Notes: generated by a model from the sequence alone, not told the origin. A DNA stretch of 64,000 bases from Pedobacter sp. BAL39 (GCF_000170795.1 NZ_ABCM01000001.1:248001-312000), one strand, 5' to 3'; numbered from the stretch's first letter, positions 17,622 to 26,897 are shown. Translations and numbers: made by a program.

Positions 17622-18329
17622 TCAATTAGTTAAAATTCTAAAAATATTTTCCAGCGAATCACCATTGTGTTCATTTTTAAGATCAGTGATGGATGCATTG
17701 GCAACAATTTTTCCCTTATGGATGATGATGACATCATCACAAAGCGCTTCTACCTCCTGCATGATGTGTGTGGAAAGAACTACAGTTTTGTCTTTGCCCA
17801 GTTTCCTGATCAGTTCGCGGATGTCACTGAGCTGATTCGGATCAAGACCCGATGTAGGCTCATCAAGGATCAGCACTTTAGGATCGTGGATGATGGCCTG
17901 CGCAAGTCCTACCCTTTGTTTGTAGCCTTTCGACAACATGGAAATCTTTTTGTGCTGTTCCATGCCGAGGCCAACCAGGTCGATGGTCTGTATGACTTTC
18001 TGTTTGGGATCCTGGAGCTGGTAGGTATTGGCTACAAAAAGCAGGAATTCCTTCACATACATATCCGCATACAAGGGGGTATTTTCAGGCAGATAGCCCA
18101 TGACCTTGCGCAGTTCCAGGCTTTGTGTCTGTGTATCAAAACCGCAGAGTGAGGCTGTTCCGGAGCTGGGTTTCAGGTATCCGGTGAGCATGCGCATGGT
18201 GGTCGATTTCCCCGCTCCGTTAGGCCCTAAAAAGCCAAGTATCCTACCTGGTCTGGCCTCGAAAGTGATGCCATCTACTGCATGCTGACTGCCATAATGT
18301 TTTGCGATGTGATCTACCTGGATACTCAC
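17622..18329 (-). CDS. gldA: Gliding-associated ABC transporter ATPase GldA
   Basis: The 235-residue ABC ATPase has Walker A GPNGAGKST (35-43), an ABC signature in the form LSKGYKQR, Walker B VLILDEPTSGLDP and the switch His in STHIMQE. Its sequence matches GldA, which powers the GldF/GldG transporter encoded 2.2 kb downstream. A GTG start at 18329 lies one base after the stop of the GDPD lipoprotein gene, so it is likely co-transcribed with that gene. Other ABC-2 ATPases look similar; the gldFG neighbourhood supports the name. Confidence 0.88.
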   Translation of the reverse strand: MSIQVDHIAKHYGSQHAVDGITFEARPGRILGFLGPNGAGKSTTMRMLTGYLKPSSGTASLCGFDTQTQSLELRKVMGYLPENTPLYADMYVKEFLLFVANTYQLQDPKQKVIQTIDLVGLGMEQHKKISMLSKGYKQRVGLAQAIIHDPKVLILDEPTSGLDPNQLSDIRELIRKLGKDKTVVLSTHIMQEVEALCDDVIIIHKGKIVANASITDLKNEHNGDSLENIFRILTN

Positions 18330-18330
18330 G

Positions 18331-19248
18331 TTATTTCTTTTTTAGGTATGCTGAACTGAGATTTTTATCATTCCTGTAGCGATCCAGTTCGATACCAGCT
18401 TCAGGAATGCGGTCGGTCGACAACACGTCGGCACCACCGGCAAAGAGGTTATAATAAATATTTTTATCAGGATTGGCCGCTGCCCGTTTGTCGAGGTTGC
18501 CCATCGTTCCCAGGATACAGATAATGCCCAGTTGATGAAGCTGATCAAAAAGAGCCTTTCCGGGCTCCGAGATACCCACAAAGGCGACGATGCGTTTGTT
18601 TGGAACGCCCATCGTGTTTAGTCGTACTAAATCTTCCATACTGCCCACAGAGGCCGAAATCATGAGATCTGGAGCCAGGCGATGAACCTCCGCAGCCTGT
18701 GTCGCATTATAAGTAATGACGATGGAGTTGGCTTCCGCTTTTGTATCGCGAATGCAGTCGATCACCCGGTCAAAGGGAACTCCTTTTTTGATATCTATCG
18801 TGAACAAAACCTTATTTTTGCCCCAAAGGAGCACTTCATTTAAGGTAGGGATTTCGAAGGAAGTGAGCTTGCCCTCCCCATCCTTCAGGCGCAGCTGCTG
18901 CAGCTGCGAATACATTTTTGCGCCGACAGGTCCTCTGCCATTGGTGGTACGGTCCAGGAGGTCATCATGCATGGCTACCAGGATAGAGTCCTTACTGAGG
19001 GCAACATCAAACTCGATAATTACCGGCTGATAACGGGTAGCATTTTCAAAGGTGGCGATACAATTTTCAGGATATCCTTTCATTGGCCCACCACGATGTG
19101 CACTCAAGAGCGGGTATCCTCCCTCTTTGGGGTTCAGCAGCTGACGAAGCGCTGTAGTATCCTCCAGAACAAGGCAATGCAGTTCCTCGTTGCTGCAGGA
19201 AACAAAAAAAAACGTGAAGCCGATCAGCAGCCACTTCAATTGATTCAT
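18331..19248 (-). CDS. Glycerophosphodiester phosphodiesterase lipoprotein
   Basis: The enzyme hydrolyses glycerophosphodiesters to glycerol-3-phosphate and alcohol. The GDPD core is visible: SAHRGGPMKGYPENC with catalytic His and Glu, FDVALSKDSILVAMHDDLLDRTTNG, and FTIDIK. The start is placed at the ATG at 19248, not at an in-frame codon 33 bases upstream: the lipoprotein signal MNQLKWLLIGFTFFFVSC then begins properly, and a -7 box TACTTTTG lies 3 bases before this ATG. The product is about 305 residues and probably tethered to the envelope. gldA follows with a one-base gap. Confidence 0.88.
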   Translation of the reverse strand: MNQLKWLLIGFTFFFVSCSNEELHCLVLEDTTALRQLLNPKEGGYPLLSAHRGGPMKGYPENCIATFENATRYQPVIIEFDVALSKDSILVAMHDDLLDRTTNGRGPVGAKMYSQLQQLRLKDGEGKLTSFEIPTLNEVLLWGKNKVLFTIDIKKGVPFDRVIDCIRDTKAEANSIVITYNATQAAEVHRLAPDLMISASVGSMEDLVRLNTMGVPNKRIVAFVGISEPGKALFDQLHQLGIICILGTMGNLDKRAAANPDKNIYYNLFAGGADVLSTDRIPEAGIELDRYRNDKNLSSAYLKKK

Positions 19249-19251
19249 GTC

Positions 19252-19259
19252 CAAAAGTA
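19252..19259 (-). promoter_or_regulatory. -7 box TACTTTTG for the GDPD gene
   Basis: Minus-strand TACTTTTG fits TAnnTTTG and ends 3 bases before the ATG at 19248. It lies inside the longer possible frame, which argues for the shorter start. Confidence 0.5.
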
Positions 19260-19406
19260 AGCATTTTGGGCATAAAAGCACAGCAGGGAACAGGATTGAA
19301 AACTTAAGTTCTCAAAAAGGAATGGCCGGTTTCTAAAATACAAAGCAGCGGTTTCTTAAAAGATTACGAGAATAAATAATCATCTTCAATATCATTCCTA
19401 ATCTTA

Positions 19407-19414
19407 TATATTTG
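19407..19414 (+). promoter_or_regulatory. -7 box TATATTTG for glyS
   Basis: Exact TAnnTTTG match, 7 bases before the glyS ATG. No convincing -33 TTG is seen. Confidence 0.55.
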
Positions 19415-19421
19415 CAGTATT

Positions 19422-20903
19422 ATGGCAAAGAACACTAACGACGAACAATTTAAAAATGTAATCTCCCATGCCAAGGAATATGGTTTTGTATTCCAGAGCA
19501 GTGAGATTTACGATGGACTAAGTGCTGTATATGATTACGGACAATTAGGCTCAGAACTAAAAAACAACATCAAGACATACTGGTGGAAAGCCATGGTACA
19601 AATGCATGAGAACATTGTGGGCATTGACGCTGCAATCTTTATGCACCCTAAAGTATGGAAAGCGAGCGGCCACGTCGATGGATTCAATGATCCGATGATT
19701 GATAACAAAGAATCCAAAAAACGTTATCGTGCCGATCAGCTGTTAGAAGATAAAATTGCCCGTTATGAGAAAGACGGAAAAACAGATAAAGCAGCACAGT
19801 TGCAGTCGGACATGGACCAGGCCCTGCAGGCGGAAGACCTTCCGAGGCTGAAAACGCTGATTGAAGAACATGAAATTGCATGCCCGGTGAGTGGCACCAG
19901 GAACTGGACTGAAGTACGCCAGTTCAACCTGATGTTCAGCACCCAGTTTGGTGCCATGGCTGAAGGTTCTGAGGAAGTATATCTGCGTCCGGAAACGGCA
20001 CAGGGGATCTTTGTCAACTTCCTGAACGTACAGAAGACCGGCCGTATGAAGATCCCTTTCGGAATTGCACAGATTGGAAAGGCCTTCAGGAATGAGGTGA
20101 TCGCCCGTCAGTTCATCATGCGTATGCGTGAATTTGAGCAGATGGAGATGCAGTTCTTTGTGCGCCCGGGAGAAGATGCAAAATGGTTTGCCTACTGGAA
20201 AGAAGCACGTCTGAAATGGCACCAGGCATTGGGTACCCCGGCAGACAAATACCGCTTCCACGATCACGTAAAGCTGGCGCATTATGCCAATGCCGCTACC
20301 GACATCGAATTTGAGTTCCCGTTCGGGTTCAAGGAAGTGGAAGGCATTCACAGCCGCACCGACTTCGACCTGTCGCAACACCAGCAGTTTTCAGGCAAAA
20401 AGATGCAGTATTTTGACAACGACCTGAACGAAGACGGTAAACCCTATGGAAACTACATCCCTTACGTGATTGAAACTTCCATCGGACTGGACCGTATGTT
20501 CCTGCTTACCATGATCAATGCTTTTGAGGAAGAAGACCTTAGCGAGGGTGAAAAACAAGACAGCAGAACGCTGCTTCGCCTGCACCCATGCCTGGCACCA
20601 GTAAAGGTGGCCATCTTCCCGCTGACTAAAAAAGACGGGCTGCCGGAAAAGGCAAAAGAGATCATGAACAGCCTGAAGCTTGACTTCAACTGTATCTATG
20701 AGGAGAAAGATGCGATTGGTAAACGCTACAGAAGACAGGACGCCATCGGTACGCCTTTCTGCGTAACGGTAGACCACCAGACCCTTGAAGACAATACCGT
20801 TACTGTCCGCCATCGCGACAGCATGGAACAGCAACGTATAGAAATCGAACATCTGGAGACATTGATTGCCAGCAAGGTAAGCTGGAAAAACCTGCTTCAC
20901 TAG
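19422..20903 (+). CDS. glyS: Glycine--tRNA ligase, homodimeric type
   Basis: The 493-residue class II synthetase charges tRNA-Gly. Motif 2 is in GKAFRNEVIARQFIMRMREFEQME and motif 3 in ETSIGLDRMFL; a C-terminal anticodon-binding domain begins near PVKVAIFPLTKK. It is the single-chain alpha2 type found in archaea, eukaryotes and part of the bacteria, not the alpha2-beta2 glyQ/glyS form of proteobacteria. A charged insertion (RYEKDGKTDKAAQLQSD) lies between motifs 1 and 2. A strong terminator follows. Confidence 0.96.
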   Translation: MAKNTNDEQFKNVISHAKEYGFVFQSSEIYDGLSAVYDYGQLGSELKNNIKTYWWKAMVQMHENIVGIDAAIFMHPKVWKASGHVDGFNDPMIDNKESKKRYRADQLLEDKIARYEKDGKTDKAAQLQSDMDQALQAEDLPRLKTLIEEHEIACPVSGTRNWTEVRQFNLMFSTQFGAMAEGSEEVYLRPETAQGIFVNFLNVQKTGRMKIPFGIAQIGKAFRNEVIARQFIMRMREFEQMEMQFFVRPGEDAKWFAYWKEARLKWHQALGTPADKYRFHDHVKLAHYANAATDIEFEFPFGFKEVEGIHSRTDFDLSQHQQFSGKKMQYFDNDLNEDGKPYGNYIPYVIETSIGLDRMFLLTMINAFEEEDLSEGEKQDSRTLLRLHPCLAPVKVAIFPLTKKDGLPEKAKEIMNSLKLDFNCIYEEKDAIGKRYRRQDAIGTPFCVTVDHQTLEDNTVTVRHRDSMEQQRIEIEHLETLIASKVSWKNLLH

Positions 20904-20942
20904 TTTAACACATACAGCTGAAACCTAGGTTTTAGCTCATCC

Positions 20943-20995
20943 GAATCCCTGACTCCGGCAAAAGAAACAGCCGGCATCAGGGATTCTTTATTTTT
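20943..20995 (+). terminator. Intrinsic terminator after glyS
   Basis: A stem of about 17 bases (20943-20959 with 20970-20986, internal ct/ca mismatch) is followed by TTTATTTTT. It begins 40 bases after the glyS stop. Confidence 0.85.
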
Positions 20996-21036
20996 GCCGG
21001 CATACCATCTGGCCTTCATTTTGCGTTAATGCCAAT

Positions 21037-21720
21037 ATGAAAATGACATCCATCATCCTTGTAGCTATCTTTTCCTTATTTTCATCCTTGAATGCGGCGG
21101 CACAGGACCCTTCCGATTCGTGGACTAAGGAAGAGCTGCGCATGGCCAATACTGCCGGTGATGCCAGTTACCTCACAGGAGAAGAAAAAGACATCGTCAT
21201 TTATATGAACCTTGCACGCATGGATGGCGAACGTTTCTTTGAAACCTATTTTCAGGATTTCGTAGATCAGCACAATGAGGAGATGCGACAGTACAGCAAT
21301 TACAGTGAAATGAGGATCAGCAGGACTGACAACTACTACAGAACGCTGCAAAGAGACCTTTCTGCTACAAAAGGACTTCCGGTCCTATGGCCTGATGAGG
21401 CACTAAGCATCGTATCCAGGCAACATGGGCGCGACATGAACAAAAACAATTTTGCAGGCCATAACTCCAGCGATGGCCGCACCGCCAATGTACGTATCGG
21501 GAAGGCCTACCCCAAAAGGTCTAATGCGGAAAATCTAGCTTTTGGTTTCAGATCCGGGTTGGCCAATGTATGCATGCTGCTGCTGGATAAGGGCGTACCC
21601 AACTTCGGCCACCGTAAGGTGATCCTGAACAGCAGCACCAAACTCAATACGGTGGGTGTCAGCATACAACCGCACCGCCAGTACCGCTACAGTGCCGTGA
21701 TCGACTTCGTGGCCCGGTAA
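21037..21720 (+). CDS. Secreted CAP-domain protein
   Basis: The 227-residue protein has a signal peptide (MKMTSIILVAIFSLFSSLNAAA). The CAP/SCP fold is shown by LPVLWPDEALSIVSRQHGRDM, FAGHNSSDGR with the characteristic His, the NAENLAFG stretch and GHRKVILN. CAP domains are extracellular and include lipid-binding and protease-like members. An N-terminal region with YLTGEEKDIVIYMNLARMDGERF precedes the domain and recurs in Bacteroidota homologs. The substrate is unknown. Confidence 0.85.
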   Translation: MKMTSIILVAIFSLFSSLNAAAQDPSDSWTKEELRMANTAGDASYLTGEEKDIVIYMNLARMDGERFFETYFQDFVDQHNEEMRQYSNYSEMRISRTDNYYRTLQRDLSATKGLPVLWPDEALSIVSRQHGRDMNKNNFAGHNSSDGRTANVRIGKAYPKRSNAENLAFGFRSGLANVCMLLLDKGVPNFGHRKVILNSSTKLNTVGVSIQPHRQYRYSAVIDFVAR

Positions 21721-21797
21721 TCATCTTTTACAAGTCATATTCTTAAACACGCAGGCTTTCAATGTTAATTTAGTATCAACAAATCATTACCAATACT

Positions 21798-21805
21798 TAA
21801 ATTTG
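21798..21805 (+). promoter_or_regulatory. -7 box TAAATTTG for the LTA-synthase-like gene
   Basis: Exact TAnnTTTG match, 19 bases before the TTG start at 21825. Confidence 0.55.
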
Positions 21806-21824
21806 CGGCGCTAAATTCAAGACC

Positions 21825-23753
21825 TTGAAAATAAACGACGCAAAAGCAGTCAACCTATATGTGGCACTGGCTTACCGGTTTCTGATCTTATTATTTTTTT
21901 ATACGTTATGCCGCCTGGGCTTCTACCTGTCCAATCAATCGCTGTTTCATGACATCACGGTTCCGAAATACCTGTACATCCTCTATGGGGGATTGAAGTT
22001 CGATGTTTCCGCGCTGATCTACATCAACTCGGTATACCTGCTGATGAATGTGATCCCTTTTTCTTTCCGTTACCGTGACGGTTATCAGCAGTTTGCAAAA
22101 TGGCTTTTTATCATCGCCAACAGTATAGGCATCATTTCCAATTTCATTGACTTTGCCTATTACCGGTACACGCTGAAACGGACGACTGCCACGGTATTCA
22201 GCCAGTTCAGCAATGAGCAAAACAAATTCAAACTGCTGGTAGACTTCAGCAAGGACTATTGGTATCTTTTCATTCTGCTGATCCTCTTCATATGGCTGTT
22301 CATCAAGCTATATGATCGGGTTAAAATAAAAAAAGAAACCAACTTCAACTGGGCCACCGGCGTTTTCCACCTGGTGCTCATGCTTGGTATTGCGGTGCTT
22401 TGCATTACCGGCGTACGTGGTGGCTGGGGTTTTGGCACCAGACCGATTACGCTGAGTAATGCAGGTGAGTATGTAGACACCCCTGATCAGATGAGTCTGG
22501 TACTCAACACACCATTTGCTATTTTCAGGACGCTGAAGGCATCAAAGCTCCACCCCATCAATACCTTTGACCAAAAAACACTCAACACGATTTACAATCC
22601 CATCCATCAGCCGGAAGGAAAAGGACCGTTCAAGAAACTGAATGTGGTCTTTCTCATCATCGAAAGCCTGGGTAAGGAGCATGTGGGCAGCCTCAATAAG
22701 GACATGATGAACGGCAAGTACAAAGGTTATACACCCTTCATTGATTCGCTGATTGGGGAGAGTTTCACCTTTAGTCATACTTATGCGAACGGACGTAAGT
22801 CTATTGATGCCTTGCCATCAGTAATCACCGGGGTACCTTCTATTGCAGAGCCTTTTGTCCTTTCTATCTATTCTGGCAACAAAACGACCAGCATCGCGCA
22901 GCTGTTGGGGGAGAAAGGTTACGAAACGGCATTTTTTCATGGTGCACCCAACGGCTCTATGGGATTTTCGTCCTACACGCATCTCGCGGGCATCAAGAAA
23001 TATTTCGGGCAGAATGAATACCAGAAAGAAGGGGACAGTGATGGTACCTGGGGTATCTGGGATGAGCCCTTTATGCAGTATATGGCACATACGATGAACA
23101 CCCTGAAGCAACCTTTCTTCAGCAGTTTCTTTTCACTTTCATCCCACCACCCCTTCCGGCTCCCGGAGGAATACCAGGGAAAATTCCCCAAAGGACCACT
23201 TCCAGTACAGGAAACGTTGGGTTATACAGACATGGCACTGCGTAAGTTCTTCCAAACGGCGTCGATCATGCCCTGGTTTAAAAATACGCTGTTCGTCCTG
23301 TGTGCAGACCATGCTACGGTATCACATTTCCCTGAATATCAGACTACCCCAGGTTATTTCTCCATTCCGATCGTCTTCTATTATCCCGGCGGAGACCTCA
23401 AAGGAAAAACAGACAAGCTGGTGCAGCAGATCGACATCATGCCAACGGTGCTGAACTATTTAAATTATGATAAGCCATATTTTGCGCTCGGTTTTGATGC
23501 ATTTAACAAAAGAACAGATAACTTTGTGGTGAACAACAACGATGGGACCTTCAGTTTTTATCAAGGCGACTACTTCCTGAGCAATGACGGAAAAAGAAAC
23601 ATCTCCCTGTATAACCTGAAAACAGACCGGCTGAATAAGATCAACCTGCTGAATGAAGAACCAGAAGTGGCAAAAGATATGGAGAAACACCTGAAAGCAT
23701 TTATACAACAGTATACCAATAGAATGATCGACAATAAATTAACTGCCAGATAA
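21825..23753 (+). CDS. LTA synthase-like membrane sulfatase/phosphotransferase
   Basis: The 642-residue protein has five N-terminal membrane segments (to about residue 205) and an extracellular alkaline-phosphatase-superfamily domain. Active-site features include VFLIIESLGKEHVG with the metal-binding Glu, the nucleophile region NGRKSIDALPS, and FVLCADHATVSHF with the second metal site. Members add or remove phosphoglycerol or phosphoethanolamine groups; Gram-negative homologs have mostly unknown targets. It starts with TTG at 21825, 19 bases after a -7 box. The gtrA-like gene follows 3 bases after the stop, so they probably form an operon. Confidence 0.88.
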   Translation: MKINDAKAVNLYVALAYRFLILLFFYTLCRLGFYLSNQSLFHDITVPKYLYILYGGLKFDVSALIYINSVYLLMNVIPFSFRYRDGYQQFAKWLFIIANSIGIISNFIDFAYYRYTLKRTTATVFSQFSNEQNKFKLLVDFSKDYWYLFILLILFIWLFIKLYDRVKIKKETNFNWATGVFHLVLMLGIAVLCITGVRGGWGFGTRPITLSNAGEYVDTPDQMSLVLNTPFAIFRTLKASKLHPINTFDQKTLNTIYNPIHQPEGKGPFKKLNVVFLIIESLGKEHVGSLNKDMMNGKYKGYTPFIDSLIGESFTFSHTYANGRKSIDALPSVITGVPSIAEPFVLSIYSGNKTTSIAQLLGEKGYETAFFHGAPNGSMGFSSYTHLAGIKKYFGQNEYQKEGDSDGTWGIWDEPFMQYMAHTMNTLKQPFFSSFFSLSSHHPFRLPEEYQGKFPKGPLPVQETLGYTDMALRKFFQTASIMPWFKNTLFVLCADHATVSHFPEYQTTPGYFSIPIVFYYPGGDLKGKTDKLVQQIDIMPTVLNYLNYDKPYFALGFDAFNKRTDNFVVNNNDGTFSFYQGDYFLSNDGKRNISLYNLKTDRLNKINLLNEEPEVAKDMEKHLKAFIQQYTNRMIDNKLTAR

Positions 23754-23756
23754 AGC

Positions 23757-24242
23757 ATGCGGAAAGCTTTATTGAAGATCATTGACTTCTTTTATCCCCC
23801 GTTTTCCAAATGGCTCCCCCTGCATACCTTCCGTTACCTGTTTTCGGGCGGAACTACGGCCGGCTCATCCATTGTCATCTATTACATTGTGTACAACTGG
23901 GTACTGCAGCAGAAAGACATTTATCTTGATGTTCCGGTATTGCCTAAAATGATTACGGCCCCCGTTGCAGCGCTGGCGATAGAGTCTGTGCTGACTTTCA
24001 TCATCGGCTTCATGCTCAACAAGTACCTCGTGTTTACACAATCTGATCTGAAGGGGCGCATTCAATTGTTCCGGTATGCATCAATAGTGGCAACCAATGT
24101 ACTTCTCAACCTGGCCCTGCTGAAACTATTGGTCGAGGGTTTCGGCTTTTACGCTACGCCATCGAAGATGCTCATCACACTGCTGCTCGCCGTTTTCAGC
24201 TATTTCTCGCAGAAACATTTCTCGTTCAAGGTTAAAAAATAA
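23757..24242 (+). CDS. GtrA-family membrane protein
   Basis: The 161-residue protein has four membrane helices and the GtrA pattern: RYLFSGGTTAGSS, FIIGFMLNKYLVF and the C-terminal FSQKHFSFK. GtrA-like proteins are thought to help move lipid-linked sugars across the inner membrane. Placement directly after an LTA-synthase-like enzyme suggests a shared role in decorating an envelope polymer, but no glycosyltransferase is next to it. The start ATG is 3 bases after the previous stop. Confidence 0.9.
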   Translation: MRKALLKIIDFFYPPFSKWLPLHTFRYLFSGGTTAGSSIVIYYIVYNWVLQQKDIYLDVPVLPKMITAPVAALAIESVLTFIIGFMLNKYLVFTQSDLKGRIQLFRYASIVATNVLLNLALLKLLVEGFGFYATPSKMLITLLLAVFSYFSQKHFSFKVKK

Positions 24243-24348
24243 CATCGGCGCCTGTGTGGAAGATTAATTTCAACAATAAGGCGCCGGGACTAACACCGAA
24301 ATACAGGATTTCAGTAACTTGGCTGCAATACCAAATTCTACCCAGGTA

Positions 24349-26133
24349 ATGAGCACATTTAATGATTTTAACAATCCTCATGTTGCAAAGCTGCCCCGGC
24401 ATCTGAGGCAGTTTATTGTAGAGCAGCACTACGAAAAATATACGCCTATTGATCAGGCAGTATGGCGTTATGTGATGCGCCAGAATTACAGCTACCTGAA
24501 ACAGGTTGCTTTTTATCCCTACATCAAAGGCTTGCAACGGGCGGGATTGAGCATAGAATACATCCCCGATCTGCAGACCATGAACGACAACCTCGGCAAA
24601 ATTGGCTGGGGCGCAGTAACAGTAGATGGGTTTATCCCCCCTGCGGCATTTATGGAATACCAGGCCTATCATGTGCTGGTGATTGCAGCCGATATCAGGC
24701 AGATCAACCACATTCAGTACACGCCAGCACCAGACATCATCCATGAATCGGCGGGACATGCACCCATTATTGCTGATGCCGACTACAACAGCTACCTCAG
24801 CTACTTTGGCTCCATCGGCGCCAGGGCTATGTTTTCTGCGCGCGATTTTGAGCTATATGAAGCCATTCGTAACCTGTCCATCCTGAAAGAAGCGGTGGAT
24901 GCCAATGAGGTGGAGATCGCCAGGGCAGAAAAATTACTGCAGCAGATTTCGGAAAACATGGGCGAACCTTCTGAGATGGCCCTACTGGGCCGCCTGCACT
25001 GGTGGACAGTAGAATATGGCCTGATCGGCACCCTTGAGGATCCCAAAATCTACGGTGCGGGCCTCCTTTCCTCTATCGGCGAGAGCTCCAGCTGTATGAA
25101 AAGTGATGTACCAAAGCTCCCTTATACGATTGATGCCATCAATCACCCTTATGACATCACCAAAACACAACCACAGCTGTTTGTGACGGAAACCTTCCAG
25201 AACCTCATCGATGTACTGGAACAGTTTGCCGATACGATGGCATTCAGGCGGGGTGGTACGGAGAGTCTGGTGAAGGCAATGGAGTGTAAGAACCCTGCTA
25301 CTGCGGTTTACAGCTCCGGCTTGCAGGTTACAGGAATATTTACCGATATCGGCATTGATCAGGATGATCAGCTGACCTTCATCAGGACCAAGGGGCCTTC
25401 TGCGCTTGCTGCCGGCGACAAACAGCTGGAGGGCCATGGCAAACACGAGCATAAAGATGGCTTTTCATCACCAGTGGGCAGGCTTCTTGGGGCCACAGTA
25501 GCACTTGAACACTACAGCAACACGCAGCTGTTGGAGGCAGGAATAACCATAGATGAGCGAGCGAGCCTGACATTTGCAAGCGGCATCAGCGTACAGGGCA
25601 TTGCAAGGTATACCCGTCACCATGAAGGTAAGCTCATCCTTATTGGTTTTGAAGATTGTACATTGAAAGAGGCTAACGGCAACGTCCTGTTCCAGCCGGA
25701 ATGGGGAGTATATGATATGGCTGTAGGAGAAAAGATTGTATCAGTATTCAATGGTGCTGCCGACAAGGACGCTTACGAAGAGCTTACCCATGTGAGCGAT
25801 CAGCATACCCACAAGGTTACCTATGATGCGGCCACGCAGGAGCTGCATCACATCTACCGGGAGATCCGCAATATCCGCGAAGGAAAGGGCGATGTATCCA
25901 GCCTGGGCGGTTACTTTGAACTGCTGAAGACCAGCTTCAGGCAGGATTGGCTGGCCTCGATGGAAATCCTGGAGATCCTTTATCATAAGGCGATCCATCC
26001 GCAGCTCGAAAAAGAAGTACGCATCTATCTGGAGCTCAAGGCTGCGACAGAAACAGAATACCAGAAACTCATTAACGACGGCTTACATGTGATCCAGAAT
26101 CCGGTAAGTCAATTGATTACAGAAGAAGATTAA
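24349..26133 (+). CDS. Aromatic amino acid hydroxylase (phenylalanine 4-monooxygenase type)
   Basis: This biopterin- and iron-dependent enzyme would hydroxylate phenylalanine to tyrosine, the entry step for the catabolic genes that follow. The iron-binding motif is PDIIHESAGH with His132 and His137. I chose the ATG at 24349 (594 residues) over an in-frame TTG 30 bases upstream. The protein is about twice the length of proteobacterial PhhA: after the catalytic domain (roughly residues 1-280) comes a C-terminal region of about 300 residues, usual in Bacteroidota homologs and of unknown role. The SDR gene starts directly after its stop. Confidence 0.88.
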   Translation: MSTFNDFNNPHVAKLPRHLRQFIVEQHYEKYTPIDQAVWRYVMRQNYSYLKQVAFYPYIKGLQRAGLSIEYIPDLQTMNDNLGKIGWGAVTVDGFIPPAAFMEYQAYHVLVIAADIRQINHIQYTPAPDIIHESAGHAPIIADADYNSYLSYFGSIGARAMFSARDFELYEAIRNLSILKEAVDANEVEIARAEKLLQQISENMGEPSEMALLGRLHWWTVEYGLIGTLEDPKIYGAGLLSSIGESSSCMKSDVPKLPYTIDAINHPYDITKTQPQLFVTETFQNLIDVLEQFADTMAFRRGGTESLVKAMECKNPATAVYSSGLQVTGIFTDIGIDQDDQLTFIRTKGPSALAAGDKQLEGHGKHEHKDGFSSPVGRLLGATVALEHYSNTQLLEAGITIDERASLTFASGISVQGIARYTRHHEGKLILIGFEDCTLKEANGNVLFQPEWGVYDMAVGEKIVSVFNGAADKDAYEELTHVSDQHTHKVTYDAATQELHHIYREIRNIREGKGDVSSLGGYFELLKTSFRQDWLASMEILEILYHKAIHPQLEKEVRIYLELKAATETEYQKLINDGLHVIQNPVSQLITEED

Positions 26134-26835
26134 ATGAACATTGTACTAACAGGCGCCAGCAGCGGCATCGGCTTTGAAGCTGCTTTAGAATTATCGTTAC
26201 AGAACACCAATACGATTGTGTGCATCGCACGGTCCGCAGACAAGCTGCGCAAGCTCCTGGAGATTGCCAGAGGGATCAACCCGGACTGCAACTTGCTTCC
26301 GGTAGAATTTGACATTGTCAATGACGACTATGCGGCATTGATGCCCTTCCTGAAGGAACGGCTGGGGACAGTCGACATTCTGATCAACAATGCAGGGGCA
26401 CTGATCAACAAGCCCTTTATGGAAACTTCCAGCGCAGAACTCTTTGAGATGCTGGAAAGCAATGTGATGGGCCATTTCAATATGATCAAACACCTGGTTC
26501 CCTTGATGACTGCAGGGAGCCATATTGTCAACATCGGCAGTATGGGCGGCTTTCAGGGCAGTGTAAAATTCCCCGGGCTGGCGGCCTACTCTTCCAGCAA
26601 GGCGGCATTACATACGCTGACAGAATGTTTGGCCTTTGAGCTTGCAGAAACTGGCATTAAGGTGAACTGCCTGGCCCTGGGCTCCGCACAAACAGAAATG
26701 CTGGAGCAGGCCTTCCCCGGATACCAGTCGCCGGTAATGGCATTTGAAATGGGCAAGTATGTGGCCGACTTTGCCCGTACAGGGCACCGGTTTTTCAACG
26801 GGAAAATCATCCCTGTGGCGGTAACAACGCCGTAA
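26134..26835 (+). CDS. Short-chain dehydrogenase/reductase
   Basis: The 233-residue NAD(P)-dependent oxidoreductase has the Rossmann motif TGASSGIG (6-13), NNAG, a catalytic Ser in IVNIGSMGG and YSSSK. It starts directly after the hydroxylase stop (TAA then ATG, no gap), so the two are almost certainly co-translated. The hydroxylase needs its pterin cofactor recycled, and animal dihydropteridine reductase is an SDR; a pterin-reducing role is therefore plausible but inferred only from position. Sugar or acyl reductase roles cannot be excluded. Confidence 0.85.
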   Translation: MNIVLTGASSGIGFEAALELSLQNTNTIVCIARSADKLRKLLEIARGINPDCNLLPVEFDIVNDDYAALMPFLKERLGTVDILINNAGALINKPFMETSSAELFEMLESNVMGHFNMIKHLVPLMTAGSHIVNIGSMGGFQGSVKFPGLAAYSSSKAALHTLTECLAFELAETGIKVNCLALGSAQTEMLEQAFPGYQSPVMAFEMGKYVADFARTGHRFFNGKIIPVAVTTP

Positions 26836-26860
26836 TCATCAAGTTATCAACATTATACAT

Positions 26861-26891
26861 GTGCTAAGGATTTTTATAATATCTTTAGCAC
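26861..26891. promoter_or_regulatory. Dyad immediately upstream of the NlpC/P60 gene
   Basis: GTGCTAAGGAT (26861-26871) and ATCTTTAGCAC (26881-26891) form an 11-base inverted repeat with one G-U pair and a 9-base loop. It ends 6 bases before the ATG. No T run follows, so an operator or a start-blocking hairpin is more likely than a terminator. Confidence 0.5.
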
Positions 26892-26897
26892 ATTGAT

